Assembly (NCBI RefSeq): GCF_002811245.1
Contig: NZ_NIVQ01000014.1
Location: 27,696 to 91,695, forward strand
Direction: 5' to 3'
Origin: Vibrio salilacus
GTDB taxonomy: Bacteria > Pseudomonadota > Gammaproteobacteria > Enterobacterales > Vibrionaceae
Length of the DNA stretch: 64,000 bases
The position numbers and the translations under genes are program-made. A model generated the notes under the pieces. It did not search any database, was not told where the DNA came from, and was given only the letters and a program-made list of their open reading frames with translations. Every line of letters begins with the position of its first letter. Within the stretch, counting starts at the first letter, position 1. Positions 1-9,263 of this stretch are shown piece after piece.

Positions 1-1
1 C

Positions 2-1807
2 AAGCACTTACCGGATAGCCGCTCTTTAGACCAACGGGTTGCTGGTGAAGTTGAACATAGTCTGAAAACTCCCGGAGATATTTTGGTCTTTCTGCCCGGG
101 AAAAAAGAAATAAATCAGTGCATGAGCCGATTGGCATCAATAGAAGAGATAGTCGCCGTTCCGTTGCATGCATCAATTACCGATCAGCAACGTGAAATTG
201 CGCTTAACCAACAAGACTACAAAAAGGTGGTACTGGCCACTAATGTGGCAGAGACCTCGTTAACCATTGCTAATATTAGTCTGGTGATTGACTCTGGGTT
301 AGAACGAAGGACCGAGCAACGCAACGGAAGAACAACACTCAGTCTCAAGACCATCTCTAAAGCCAGTGCTAAGCAACGTTGCGGCCGCGCAGGGCGAGTG
401 ATGAACGGCGTTTGTATCCGCTTATATGGTGAATTTGCAGCCTTATCAGAATCAACACCACCTGAGTTCCACCGTGAAGCGCTCACTGAGGCGATGTTGG
501 CGTCGGCTTGTTGTGGTTACTCATTGGATCAACTCGAATTTCTTGAACCATTACCGGCAAAGTCACTTTTTCAAGCGCAGCATATATTAACCGTGATGGG
601 GGCGATTGACCCACACGGCTTAGCAACCGAGCACGGCCAGCGCCTTTATCCATTGCCTATTGATGCGCTTTATGCCGACTTAACCACTCGCATGCCAACT
701 AAGGCTCTGCAAGAGGCCATGGTTGATTTAACGGCGGTGCTAGCCACGCCAGCGACGTTATACCGACTCAATAACGATCAACAACAACGTCAACAATTGG
801 ATCAGCAAGAGCCATTGGGGTGTGATGCACAACTAGCAATTGCCTTGCTGCGCGGACAAACGTTTTCAGCACTCACGGTTGATCAAGAGGTGCTTAAAGA
901 AGCGCGCTTACTTTCGCAGCAAATGAGAGCGGTGTTTGAGTTACCTCAGTTAAGTGTTGCCTCTCGCTATCAGCATGCGCACTTGAGTGAAGCGATTGCA
1001 AAATTGCACCCTGAATTGGTGTTTGTTCGCCGTGAAAAGCGTCGCGAAGCGTTTGGTAATGGTGAAATGGAGGTGTTGTTAGCTAGAGAAAGCCGACTGA
1101 AATCGGACCAAGAAGCGGTGTTGGTGTTAGATACTCACAGTGTGCCGGGTCGTGGCGTTAAACAGACTCTGAACCTTGCCACTATCACCGTCCCCTTAGC
1201 TTTCAGTCAACTACAACATTTGGCCATCGGTGAGTGGCGGCAAGGTGAGGTGATCCATCAAGATGATAAGATCTGGGTAGAGAGCGCGTTATATTACGCC
1301 GGTAGGGTGATTGCTACTTGCCAACAAGAAGCCAAAGGAGAGTTGGCGGTCACCCCCATTGTGCAAGCGGTGCTGGCTAACGAACAATTTCCAGGCTTTG
1401 CCAAACAGCGCGGCCAAGAAATAGAGCATTGGAAACTCTATCTTGGTTTAGGGTTGAGTGAGACACCACAAGAAGCTTGCGAGCTGACGTTTGAAACTTG
1501 GTTTACACAACAACTCTCGTTGCTTGAAATTAGTGATATCGAAGAGTTGGCGCTGTTTGAGCCACAAGATTTTTCGTTTAACGGTATTCCTGACTGGGAG
1601 TATGCCGAGTTTGCCCAAAGCTACCCGTTTGAGCTGTTGCTCGGTGATCTGAATTTAGATGTTGATTACCACATGGATAAGAAGTTGGTTCAGGTGGTTT
1701 ATCGCGACGGGCTGAGAAAAGGCTACCCTAAACGTTGGGAGTTACCCAAGTGGCCAGGTTGGCGAATTCAGTTTAAAAAAGCCAGCAAAGTGATCGACAT
1801 CCGCTGA
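2..1807 (+). CDS. DEAH-box ATP-dependent RNA helicase, HrpA/HrpB-like (5' end outside window)
   Basis: The reading frame is open from base 2, so this is the 3' part (about 601 codons) of a gene that starts outside the window. The visible protein opens in the second RecA-like helicase lobe. Motif V (ATNVAETSLT) and motif VI (QRCGRAGR) are typical of DEAH helicases that use ATP to remodel RNA. The helicase-associated region follows, then a C-terminal region of about 250 residues ending in a basic KASKVIDIR tail. That tail is not the classical HrpB C-terminus as I recall it, so I leave the subtype open. An internal TTG at 83 could be mistaken for a start, but conserved coding continues upstream of it. 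Certain as a helicase, uncertain as to subfamily. Confidence 0.85.
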   Translation, partial: KHLPDSRSLDQRVAGEVEHSLKTPGDILVFLPGKKEINQCMSRLASIEEIVAVPLHASITDQQREIALNQQDYKKVVLATNVAETSLTIANISLVIDSGLERRTEQRNGRTTLSLKTISKASAKQRCGRAGRVMNGVCIRLYGEFAALSESTPPEFHREALTEAMLASACCGYSLDQLEFLEPLPAKSLFQAQHILTVMGAIDPHGLATEHGQRLYPLPIDALYADLTTRMPTKALQEAMVDLTAVLATPATLYRLNNDQQQRQQLDQQEPLGCDAQLAIALLRGQTFSALTVDQEVLKEARLLSQQMRAVFELPQLSVASRYQHAHLSEAIAKLHPELVFVRREKRREAFGNGEMEVLLARESRLKSDQEAVLVLDTHSVPGRGVKQTLNLATITVPLAFSQLQHLAIGEWRQGEVIHQDDKIWVESALYYAGRVIATCQQEAKGELAVTPIVQAVLANEQFPGFAKQRGQEIEHWKLYLGLGLSETPQEACELTFETWFTQQLSLLEISDIEELALFEPQDFSFNGIPDWEYAEFAQSYPFELLLGDLNLDVDYHMDKKLVQVVYRDGLRKGYPKRWELPKWPGWRIQFKKASKVIDIR

Positions 1808-1922
1808 TGTGTACAGGGATATTATTCGATAAACAAAATATTACGCAACCGGTTACTTATATCGCTGAGATGTACATAGATTGTTACGTTATGGCGTTTT
1901 ATATAGCTTTTTCAAACAAAGA

Positions 1923-2396
1923 ATGGATATAAAAGACCATTCTTTTATATCCTATTGCCATAAGGGCGCGGATCTTGGATATTGGGTACATTGTGTTGCC
2001 GTTAACACGGGGGATGATATGGAACATCTGGGCAAGACAAGCGTTGTATTTGACTATACTTCTTTTCTTGGCGCTTCATGCAGTAAAAAATGGACGTTTT
2101 TAGAGGCAATGAGTACCTTTGCACCCATTTTTAGCTTGGCGTGGAAAACCACCATTAAAGAGTCGATAACGGTTGAAGATCGTTTGTGGCAACAGGCGAT
2201 GAATAGCTTGTCTGCGAATCGCAGTGATGAGTCCAACATTCTCACTCTGCTTGAACTGGCAAAATTCGAAGGGGTGGTAGAGCTTAAGTTGGTGATGCCC
2301 TACGAGTTAGAGGATGAGCAAATAGAGCGGATGCGTCGTAAATCTGGCGTATCGATTCTGGCACTGACTCAAGATGAGCTCATGATTCGTTTTTAA
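1923..2396 (+). CDS. conserved hypothetical protein, 157 aa
   Basis: I do not recognise this family. The frame opens at a TTG at 1881, but the first ATG (1923, MDIKDHSF) is the more likely start and gives a soluble protein of 157 residues. No signal peptide or membrane segment is visible. The C-terminal third is acidic and helical in appearance (ELEDEQIERMRRK). The ribosome site is weak (an A/G-rich run just before the ATG). It lies about 115 bases after the helicase gene and is closed by a strong terminator, so it is either the last gene of that unit or has its own promoter. Confidence 0.6.
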   Translation: MDIKDHSFISYCHKGADLGYWVHCVAVNTGDDMEHLGKTSVVFDYTSFLGASCSKKWTFLEAMSTFAPIFSLAWKTTIKESITVEDRLWQQAMNSLSANRSDESNILTLLELAKFEGVVELKLVMPYELEDEQIERMRRKSGVSILALTQDELMIRF

Positions 2397-2433
2397 ACTG
2401 AAAAGATCTCGCAAGAGGTCTTTTCAGTTTTTG
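2397..2433 (+). terminator. Rho-independent terminator
   Basis: A 13-bp stem (ACTGAAAAGATCT with AGGTCTTTTCAGT, one G-T pair) closes a CGCAAG loop and runs into a T tract. It begins directly after the stop codon of the 157-aa gene. Confidence 0.85.
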
Positions 2434-2549
2434 CTCGGATCAGATCATAGTTCTTGACTGTGGGGTAATAACTTGCAGCGCTTATGATCTATATTAAGTG
2501 ACATAACTACCTGACTCTTATCAGGGTATATGGATTGTATGAGGTTGTA

Positions 2550-3203
2550 ATGGAAGTAAAGTACACACGTTTTATCACGCCATTGTTGCTCGCCTTCGCA
2601 GCATCGGCGACTGCCAATGGTGGTACAAATCAACTCAATTATGATTTTCTCTATGCAGATTTAAGTGCCGGTTCGCTTAATGAAAATGTAGGCGTGAATA
2701 ACAATGTCACGGCGTTAGCGGTGGGAGGCCATTATCTACTCGCTGATAATGTGTTAATGACGCTCGACTACAGTGCACGCTTCATTCATCCTGAAGGCTT
2801 TACCACTGAGCTATACACATTATCGCCAGGTGTGGCTTTTCGCTACCCTATTATTGACAAACTCGATCTGGTCGCTGGGGCTAGGTTAGGTTACTTGTGG
2901 GCGACACAAACTCAAGATGATACTCAGCAGAAACTATTTAGCGACAATGACTTTGTGCTGAGCGCGACTTTAGCATTGAAGTATGCCATTAATGAAAAGT
3001 GGAAGGTTGCCGCGCAAGGTGAAATCAACCATAGCGATTTCCTTGAAGAAAACGTCTTCCATTTTAGGGCGGATTACCAATTTGCCGAACGTTTTACTGT
3101 TGGTGGATTTTATACCCATCATGATGGTGATTTTGAAACGACTCAAATTAATGGTAAAGCTTCAACTAACGAAGGGGGAGTATCACTTCGTTATCTTTTT
3201 TAG
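2550..3203 (+). CDS. outer-membrane beta-barrel protein (OmpA/Opa-like porin family)
   Basis: A 217-residue exported protein. The start ATG at 2550 follows a GAGG Shine-Dalgarno six bases upstream; the in-frame TTG at 2535 lacks one. Residues 1-23 form a signal peptide ending around ATAN. The rest alternates hydrophobic and polar residues in short strands with many Gly, Tyr and Asn, and ends in Phe (SLRYLF), the usual C-terminal signature of outer-membrane barrels recognised by the BAM machinery. The size fits an eight-stranded barrel. The substrate or role cannot be read from the sequence. It is a single-gene unit between two terminators. Confidence 0.75.
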   Translation: MEVKYTRFITPLLLAFAASATANGGTNQLNYDFLYADLSAGSLNENVGVNNNVTALAVGGHYLLADNVLMTLDYSARFIHPEGFTTELYTLSPGVAFRYPIIDKLDLVAGARLGYLWATQTQDDTQQKLFSDNDFVLSATLALKYAINEKWKVAAQGEINHSDFLEENVFHFRADYQFAERFTVGGFYTHHDGDFETTQINGKASTNEGGVSLRYLF

Positions 3204-3223
3204 CCCTAGCATAGAAACCAAAA

Positions 3224-3253
3224 GAACCAGCAATTAATTGCTGGCTCTTTTTA
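3224..3253 (+). terminator. terminator between the OMP gene and aspC, probably bidirectional
   Basis: The inverted repeat CCAGCAATT/AATTGCTGG is followed by CTCTTTTT on the plus strand and by a T-rich run on the minus strand. It lies between two convergent genes. Confidence 0.8.
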
Positions 3254-3269
3254 GTTAAATCAGCAGCGA

Positions 3270-4460
3270 TTAAAGAACGGCTGCAATGCCTTTACATAGT
3301 GGTAGCATGTTGTTGCGCGTCATGCCTGCAACACTGATGCGACCCGAACCGACAATGTAGATAGCAAATTCGTCTTTTAAGCGGTTGACCTGCTCTTTAC
3401 TTAGACCTGAGAAAGAGAACATGCCATTTTGGCGCTCAATAAAGCTAAAGTCAGCGTCAACGCCTTGCTCTTTTAGCGTCGTGACGAAGAGTTCGCGCAT
3501 CGCTTGAATACGGTCACGCATCTCTTTCACTTCCTGTTCCCATTCAGCGCGCAAGGTTGGATTGTTAAGGATATGAGTAACAACAGCGCTGCCGTGTGCT
3601 GGTGGGTTTGAGTAGATAGAACGAATGATCGCTTTCACTTGTGAAAATGCGGTCGTTGCGACGTCAGCAGACTCAGCCACCAAGGTAAATGCCCCCACAC
3701 GTTCATTGTAGAGGCCAAAGTTCTTCGAGAATGAACTCGCGACGAGAATCTCTTTATTGTGTTTGGCGAAAATACGCAGACCGGCGGCATCTTCTTCGAC
3801 ACCTTTTGCAAAGCCTTGGTACGCGAAGTCGAAAAGTGGCAGTAGTTTTTTGTTAGCGATCAGTTTTGCTAATGCTTCCCATTCTTCAGCGGTTGGGTCG
3901 ATACCCGTAGGGTTATGACAGCAGCCGTGCAACAGAACGATATCGCCAGGTGCAGCTTTATCGAGATCCGCGAGCATTGCCGAGAAATCTTTGTCTTGAG
4001 TGTTTGCGTTGTAGTAGCTGTATTGCGCAGTTTCGATGCCAGCAGCAGTAAAGACTCCGTTATGGTTTGCCCACGTTGGATTACTGATCCAAATTTTTAC
4101 GTCGCCAAGTTGGCGTTTGATGAATTCGCCAGCAACGCGAAGCGCACCTGTACCGCCAGGAGCTTGCGCTGTTTTAGCACGCTTGGCGCTGACGATTTCA
4201 GCGTCGGTACCAAATAGCAGTTTTTGGACGGCGAGGCCGTACTCGGCAGTCCCTTCGATGGTTAGGTATGACTTGGTTTTCTCAGTTTCTACCAGTGCCG
4301 TTTCTGCTTTTTTCACCGTCGCAAGAACGGGTGTTTCACCTTGTTCATTTTTGTAAATGCCAACACCAAGGTTGATTTTTTCTGCGCGCGGATCTTTTTT
4401 AAATTCTTCAGTCAGGCCGAGGATAGGGTCAGCCGGAGCAGCAACTACTTTTTCAAACAT
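3270..4460 (-). CDS. aspC: aspartate/aromatic aminotransferase
   Basis: A PLP enzyme of the class I aminotransferases that transfers the amino group between aspartate (and aromatic amino acids) and 2-oxoglutarate. It is 396 residues long, the same as I recall for E. coli AspC. The PLP-binding lysine is K246 in [22 protein letters not shown] and DFAYQGFA are also conserved cofactor-pocket motifs. The start MFEKVV is chosen over an ATG nine bases upstream because a GGATG ribosome site fits it and it matches the family N-terminus. The gene is monocistronic on the minus strand. TyrB is an alternative name, as the two paralogues overlap in substrate. Confidence 0.92.
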   Translation of the reverse strand: MFEKVVAAPADPILGLTEEFKKDPRAEKINLGVGIYKNEQGETPVLATVKKAETALVETEKTKSYLTIEGTAEYGLAVQKLLFGTDAEIVSAKRAKTAQAPGGTGALRVAGEFIKRQLGDVKIWISNPTWANHNGVFTAAGIETAQYSYYNANTQDKDFSAMLADLDKAAPGDIVLLHGCCHNPTGIDPTAEEWEALAKLIANKKLLPLFDFAYQGFAKGVEEDAAGLRIFAKHNKEILVASSFSKNFGLYNERVGAFTLVAESADVATTAFSQVKAIIRSIYSNPPAHGSAVVTHILNNPTLRAEWEQEVKEMRDRIQAMRELFVTTLKEQGVDADFSFIERQNGMFSFSGLSKEQVNRLKDEFAIYIVGSGRISVAGMTRNNMLPLCKGIAAVL

Positions 4461-4582
4461 AATCGTCATCCATGTAAAGTATTAGAAGGGATTTTAGAAA
4501 CCTAAAAGTTAAGGTATTTATACCTTCATGGCATACCTGTTACAACACACTAGATAGGAAAACTGGAAATAAATCGTAATGA

Positions 4583-4852
4583 TTAGGGTCTGTTTATCTT
4601 TGGCGGTTAAATTTTGTTCGAGATAGAATCGTTTCAGGCGCGGCAAGAAGTATGTCGCCTAGTTATTCTAAGTCAATACCGCTTAACAAAGCATAAAACG
4701 ATTCTAGCCGAACCCTCCTGGCAGCCTTTGTGGTTCATTTCTACTGCGTTATCGGCTTTTTATGTAGAGTAACCACACGTCAAAGCCGATGCCTTGTATC
4801 AATTTCCCACAAAGTACTGCAAAAATCAGCTCGAAAGGTCAACAGACCCTAA
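4583..4852. repeat. gene-free element with 12-bp terminal inverted repeats (MITE-like)
   Basis: The 270-base segment starts TTAGGGTCTGTT (4583-4594) and ends AACAGACCCTAA (4841-4852), a perfect 12-bp inverted repeat. Inside are two further inverted repeats: AGAATCGTTT (4625-4634) with AAACGATTCT (4696-4705), and ATCGGCTTT (4751-4759) with AAAGCCGAT (4782-4790). TAATGA occurs directly left of the element (4577-4582) and three bases right of it (4856-4861), a possible target duplication. No open frame of note lies inside. This looks like a non-autonomous mobile repeat; I believe similar repeats occur in vibrios but could not check. Confidence 0.6.
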
Positions 4853-4880
4853 CCATAATGAGCATAAAGCCTATTTATAA

Positions 4881-4974
4881 AAGTCGATTGGGGATGGTTT
4901 TCAGACCAGAAAAGGTTATCACGCTTAAGGACAGCAACGCCTTGTTGCCACTTTCCGGCCGGTAAAATCGACTT
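4881..4974 (+). promoter_or_regulatory. possible structured leader upstream of the chemosensory operon
   Basis: AAGTCGATT (4881-4889) pairs with AATCGACTT (4966-4974) and would close a 94-base domain. Three smaller stems lie inside: TTTTC/GAAAA, GCAAC/GTTGC (4934-4938 with 4944-4948) and the CCGGCCGG palindrome. It resembles a multi-branched RNA or a second repeat unit. It matches no riboswitch consensus I can recall with confidence. The following 150 bases before the operon hold a TTGACA at 4986 but no convincing -10 at normal spacing. Confidence 0.35.
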
Positions 4975-5130
4975 ACATAATAAAATTGACATTACATAGA
5001 GCAGGCACATTGCAGATTCTTATAAGCTTTCCTATCTTTAGCTATGAGACCAGACGTTGCATAACAACTTCACACATAGCGTCATGGCTCACGTCAGTAT
5101 TTATAATTTATGGCTAAAGGATAATAAATC

Positions 5131-6303
5131 ATGCTGCTCATTAGGCTGGTACGTGTCTACGTTCCCTTAGTGTTATTATCAGTTGTTGCGCTTCTATCAC
5201 AGCCCACACATATTGGTGTTTGGGCATCGATCTTGCTCGTTTTCATCACTGTCAGCTATGCACTTTGGAATTACGAATCATTTATTACTCAAGTTAAAGC
5301 ACAAAAGCAAACCATTGAGCACCTATCACAAACTCAAGAGCTCCAGCTTGATGGGTATCATTCGCTAGAGCCTCTTTTTGCTCAATCTTTACCGGTTTGG
5401 TCTCGGCATATTGATTTGGCTAATCAACAATTGACTGATTCTGTAACACAACTTAGTCAGCAATTTAGCGATTTGGTCGAGCACCTTTCTCAGGCATTGT
5501 CACTTTCTCAAGGCTCGACTTTCAAAGACGACACGAACTTAATGGATGAAATTGAGTGTTGTCGATCAATGCTTTCTCAGGCGGTCGATGAACTTCATGA
5601 TAGCCAAAAAACCAGATCACATATGCTTGATGAGATGAGAAGCCTTGAGCAATATACCGTCGATTTGAAAAAAATGGCCACTGATGTTGTTGGTATCGCG
5701 GATAAAACCAACCTTTTAGCCCTCAACGCAGCCATTGAAGCAGCACGTGCAGGTGAGCAAGGTCGTGGGTTCGCGGTTGTTGCCGATGAAGTACGAAACC
5801 TATCCCAACGTTCAAGAGAGATTGCTAGCAGCATGACAGAGAAAGTCAATGTGGTTAGCGAGGCTATTAATAGCACCTTAAAAACGGCTGAAATGATGAT
5901 TGAGGCTGAAAGTGAACAGATGGACCAAACTGAGCATCGAATCGATGACGTGATTAATCATTTCCAAAATATAGCGCAAACACTGCAGCAACAATCGGAA
6001 CGCTTGAAAGAAGATGCATTTTCTGCCAAAGAGACCATAAGCGATGTGATTATTAAGCTGCAATTCCAAGATAGAGTCAGTCAAATATTGGATCAAATAA
6101 GTACCAACCTTAAAGAACTCAGTGATTCTTTAGAGTTACTCAAACAGGACAGTAACCATTCAATAGCCGGTGAGTTATCACCACAAAAGTGGCTCGAAAA
6201 GATGACTGAAAATTACACAATGATAGAGCAGCACGATAGTCACAATGGTGAGGTTACTAAGGAAAAAAGCAAGGTAACCAGTACCGACATTACGTTCTTT
6301 TAA
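5131..6303 (+). CDS. membrane-anchored methyl-accepting chemotaxis-like protein without sensor domain
   Basis: The protein has 390 residues. Two hydrophobic helices (about 5-23 and 29-47) form a hairpin with almost no periplasmic loop. A long coiled coil follows, carrying the chemoreceptor signalling tip ([21 protein letters not shown], about residues 190-210). This tip contacts CheA and CheW. With no ligand domain it may sense membrane or cytoplasmic state, or act as a scaffold. It is the first gene of the chemosensory operon, with an AAAGGAT ribosome site before the ATG. The C-terminus ends TDITFF and lacks a CheR-tethering pentapeptide. Confidence 0.85.
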   Translation: MLLIRLVRVYVPLVLLSVVALLSQPTHIGVWASILLVFITVSYALWNYESFITQVKAQKQTIEHLSQTQELQLDGYHSLEPLFAQSLPVWSRHIDLANQQLTDSVTQLSQQFSDLVEHLSQALSLSQGSTFKDDTNLMDEIECCRSMLSQAVDELHDSQKTRSHMLDEMRSLEQYTVDLKKMATDVVGIADKTNLLALNAAIEAARAGEQGRGFAVVADEVRNLSQRSREIASSMTEKVNVVSEAINSTLKTAEMMIEAESEQMDQTEHRIDDVINHFQNIAQTLQQQSERLKEDAFSAKETISDVIIKLQFQDRVSQILDQISTNLKELSDSLELLKQDSNHSIAGELSPQKWLEKMTENYTMIEQHDSHNGEVTKEKSKVTSTDITFF

Positions 6304-6335
6304 GAATAGTCAATGAATAGATGAGGGACTCTGTG

Positions 6336-6704
6336 ATGAGCAAAACAATACTGGTTGTCGACGATTCGACTTCAATTAGGCAAGTTGTGAGTATGACCTT
6401 AAAAGGAGCGGGCTATCAAACGATTGAAGCTCACGACGGTAAAGATGCACTAGCGAAATTGGCTGGCAAACGTATTCATTTGGTGATCAGTGATGTCAAC
6501 ATGCCAAATATGGATGGCATCACGTTACTTAAAGAGCTCAAGCAAAGGCCAGATACCAAGTTTACACCTGTCATTATGTTGACAACAGAATCTGAGGCCG
6601 TGAAAAAAGAGCAAGGTCGTTCCGCCGGCGCGAAAGCTTGGGTCGTTAAACCTTTTGCACCTGATCAAATGCTTGCAGCTGTCGCAAAACTGATTCCAGC
6701 TTAA
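6336..6704 (+). CDS. cheY: CheY-type response regulator
   Basis: A single receiver domain of 122 residues. The acidic pocket is VVDDS (D9, D10), the phospho-acceptor is D53 in ISDVNMPNMD, and the switch Thr and Lys are in MLTTES and VVKPF. CheA would phosphorylate it; the target, whether a motor or another output, cannot be read here. The ATG at 6336 is preferred because a GAGGGA site precedes it; the ATG at 6321 has none. It lies 32 bases after the MCP-like gene in the operon. Confidence 0.9.
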   Translation: MSKTILVVDDSTSIRQVVSMTLKGAGYQTIEAHDGKDALAKLAGKRIHLVISDVNMPNMDGITLLKELKQRPDTKFTPVIMLTTESEAVKKEQGRSAGAKAWVVKPFAPDQMLAAVAKLIPA

Positions 6705-6715
6705 GGGAGACATTC

Positions 6716-7027
6716 ATGCTCACATCACATCACATCGATGGTCAGCTGACGCTAAAACTGACAGGGGAATTGACGATTTATGAAGCTCGAGAGTTGTTTG
6801 AACAACTAACACCTTATGCCGCCCACAGTGGAAAAGTCGTGATTGACCTGGCTCAAGTTACCGCCATGGATACCAGCTGTGTGCAAGTGTTGATGGCATT
6901 TAAAAAAATAAGAATTGAACAAGGATGTGAACTGGTTCATCACAGTGGTGCTGTGGTGGATGCATTAGGCAAATTAGGATTAGTAGGGTGGTTTCATGAT
7001 CCTATTGTTCTTTCGAGTTCACAGTAA
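6716..7027 (+). CDS. STAS-domain protein (anti-anti-sigma-like)
   Basis: 103 residues forming one STAS domain. The central VIDLAQVTAMDTSC motif corresponds to the strand-loop of SpoIIAA-like proteins, where a Ser or Thr is phosphorylated by a partner kinase; here T/S follow the conserved Asp. It sits between cheY and cheA with an AAGGGAG ribosome site. STAS proteins are found in some chemosensory clusters, where they may link the pathway to a non-flagellar output. No partner Rsb-type kinase or phosphatase is encoded nearby. Confidence 0.8.
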   Translation: MLTSHHIDGQLTLKLTGELTIYEARELFEQLTPYAAHSGKVVIDLAQVTAMDTSCVQVLMAFKKIRIEQGCELVHHSGAVVDALGKLGLVGWFHDPIVLSSSQ

Positions 7028-7056
7028 CATAGCACAACCAAGCATCGGGGAAAATT

Positions 7057-9228
7057 ATGGATGAAATGATGGCTGCGGCGCTCCAAACTTATTTTAATGA
7101 GAGTCGAGAGCTGCTAGAGGGCATGGAGTCTGACCTTCTCGAATTAGACAGTGGTAATCTTGATGGTTTAAATGAGCGCTTAAACGCTATTTTTAGGGCG
7201 GCTCATACTGTAAAAGGGTCAGCAGGGATCTTTAACTTAAGCGCTATTGTCCAGTTTACCCATCGCGTCGAAAGTTTACTTGACTTATTACGTTCAGAAC
7301 AACTGCCCCTAAACGAACAGCATATATCCTTACTCCTCGAGTGTTGTGACCATATGGTGAGTTTGATTGATGATGCTCAATCAGGACAAGAAAATTTAGC
7401 AGATGATGTGACAGGGCAGCGTTTGAGTGCTCGGTTATCCGAGTTTTTAGGTCAACCTGACGCTGAAATCCCTGTAAGTAATCCTGCCGAGAATGCAGAT
7501 AATACCGTATCCGAACATTCATGTTGGCATCTTTCTTTAAGCTTCCCACTTCATGCGTTCCAAGATGGTATGGATCCGCTTTCTTTTCTTTCATATTTAA
7601 CAACGTTAGGCGAGGTTATTTATATCGAAGCTGTGGATCGTAAATTACCCGATTGGCATCGTTTTGATCCAGAGTGTTGTTATTTGGGGTTTGAACTGCG
7701 ATTTTATTCGTCTGCATCTAAACAACAAATCGAGGATGTATTTGAGTTCATTCGTGAAGAGGGCGATATTCGTATTTTCCCGCCGAGCTCTAAAGTTATT
7801 GATTTTATAGAATATATCCAATCTATGCCAGATGAAAGTTATAGAATTGGCGAGATATTAGTACGCTGTGGAGCTTTGACGGAAATCGAGTTGCAGCGTG
7901 CCTTGCAACAACAAGGTGTCCAACGAGAAGCGGCTTCAGGTACCTTACCGATTGGTGAGATTTTAACTCAAAAAGACGCCCAGCTAACACCGGTGCTCAA
8001 TGCGGCTGTTGATAAGCAAAATAAAGCTAGGGAAGCGATTTCTAAAGAGCAGAAAAGTCTAAGGGTTGATGCTGAAAAGCTAGATACTTTAATTAATTTA
8101 GTCGGTGAACTCGTTACCGCAGGGGCAGGCAGTGCCTTACAAGCTGAATTAATGGGTGATAACGGCATGATTGAATCCGTTGCCAGGCTTAATGGACTCC
8201 TCGAAGAAGTTAGAGATGCGGCATTACAGTTACGAATGGTTGCTATCGGGGCGACGTTCGTTCGTTTTCAACGTGTTGTACGTGATATGGCTAAGGATCT
8301 CGATAAGAGTATTCATCTCACTATTAACGGTGCTGACACTGAATTAGATAAGTCGGTTATTGAAAAGATTGGCGATCCTTTAATGCATTTGGTACGCAAT
8401 GCCATTGATCACGGTATTGAAACAGAAGAAGAGCGCGTAGCACATGGAAAATCGGCACAAGGTACAATCACACTCAATGCTTACCATGATTCAGGCAATA
8501 TAGTGATCGATGTGGGCGATGATGGCAAAGGGCTTAATAGTGATAAACTTCGTGCAAAAGCGATGGAAAAAGGGCTAATAGATGAAAGTCAATCCATGAC
8601 CGATGATGAAATATTTCAACTCATTTTTGAGCCCGGTTTTTCAACGGCTCAGCAAGTTTCTAATATTTCAGGTCGAGGCGTTGGGATGGATGTTGTAAAA
8701 CGAAATATCACTGATTTACGCGGTCGAGTCGAGATACACAGTATTCTTCACCAAGGCACAACCATTCGAATCGTATTGCCACTAACGCTTGCGATCATTG
8801 ATGGCTTCTTGATTGAGGTCAGTAGCGAAACCTTTGTCGTGCCATTAGATGCTGTTCAAGAGTGTGTCGAACTAGATAGTCAGTGGCTTAAAGATGGACA
8901 AGATAAGCCTTACATTAACCTCAGAGGGCAAGTGCTGCCCTTAATCGATCTAAGACAGCAGTTTAATCTTACCGCACGCAGTTCAAAACGGCAAAATGTG
9001 GTGGTGGTAAGTAGTGGAGGACAAAGCGCAGGGCTTATCGTTGATCACTTGCTTGGTGAACTTCAAACCGTCATTAAACCACTGGGGCCGATTTTTTCAC
9101 GAGTGAAAGGAATTAGTGGCTCGACGATACTGGGCAGTGGAGATATTGCGCTTATCTTAGATATTGGCAGTTTGTCGCAACATATTATAAAGGAAGAATC
9201 GAAGCAGCATTTATTAGCAATACACTAA
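7057..9228 (+). CDS. cheA: chemotaxis histidine kinase CheA
   Basis: A cytoplasmic kinase of 723 residues that autophosphorylates and passes phosphate to CheY and CheB. The N-terminal HPt domain has H50 in FRAAHTVKGSAG. Residues of about 150-260 form an extra domain rich in aromatic residues, unlike the classical CheY-binding P2 domain. A linker, the dimerisation helices and the HATPase core follow, with the N box (LVRNAIDHG), G1 (DVGDDGKG) and G2 (GRGVGMDVV). The C-terminal CheW-like regulatory domain begins near FLIEVSSETFVVPL. It is flanked by STAS and MCP genes in one operon. Confidence 0.93.
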   Translation: MDEMMAAALQTYFNESRELLEGMESDLLELDSGNLDGLNERLNAIFRAAHTVKGSAGIFNLSAIVQFTHRVESLLDLLRSEQLPLNEQHISLLLECCDHMVSLIDDAQSGQENLADDVTGQRLSARLSEFLGQPDAEIPVSNPAENADNTVSEHSCWHLSLSFPLHAFQDGMDPLSFLSYLTTLGEVIYIEAVDRKLPDWHRFDPECCYLGFELRFYSSASKQQIEDVFEFIREEGDIRIFPPSSKVIDFIEYIQSMPDESYRIGEILVRCGALTEIELQRALQQQGVQREAASGTLPIGEILTQKDAQLTPVLNAAVDKQNKAREAISKEQKSLRVDAEKLDTLINLVGELVTAGAGSALQAELMGDNGMIESVARLNGLLEEVRDAALQLRMVAIGATFVRFQRVVRDMAKDLDKSIHLTINGADTELDKSVIEKIGDPLMHLVRNAIDHGIETEEERVAHGKSAQGTITLNAYHDSGNIVIDVGDDGKGLNSDKLRAKAMEKGLIDESQSMTDDEIFQLIFEPGFSTAQQVSNISGRGVGMDVVKRNITDLRGRVEIHSILHQGTTIRIVLPLTLAIIDGFLIEVSSETFVVPLDAVQECVELDSQWLKDGQDKPYINLRGQVLPLIDLRQQFNLTARSSKRQNVVVVSSGGQSAGLIVDHLLGELQTVIKPLGPIFSRVKGISGSTILGSGDIALILDIGSLSQHIIKEESKQHLLAIH

Positions 9229-9263
9229 TTCGATTCAATTACATCGTCAGAAAGGAATAGGCT

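Noticed and set aside
217..486. 89-aa open frame on the minus strand
   Set aside because: It is antisense inside the helicase gene, which has clear motifs V and VI; no ribosome site or protein character.
4881..4974. c-di-GMP (GEMM) riboswitch before the chemosensory operon
   Set aside because: Short segments such as GGACAGCAACGCC looked suggestive, but the conserved GEMM joints and tetraloop receptor are not present.
5001..5020. sigma54 promoter (GGCAC...TTGCA) before the chemosensory operon
   Set aside because: The GG and GC elements are only six bases apart; the family needs ten.
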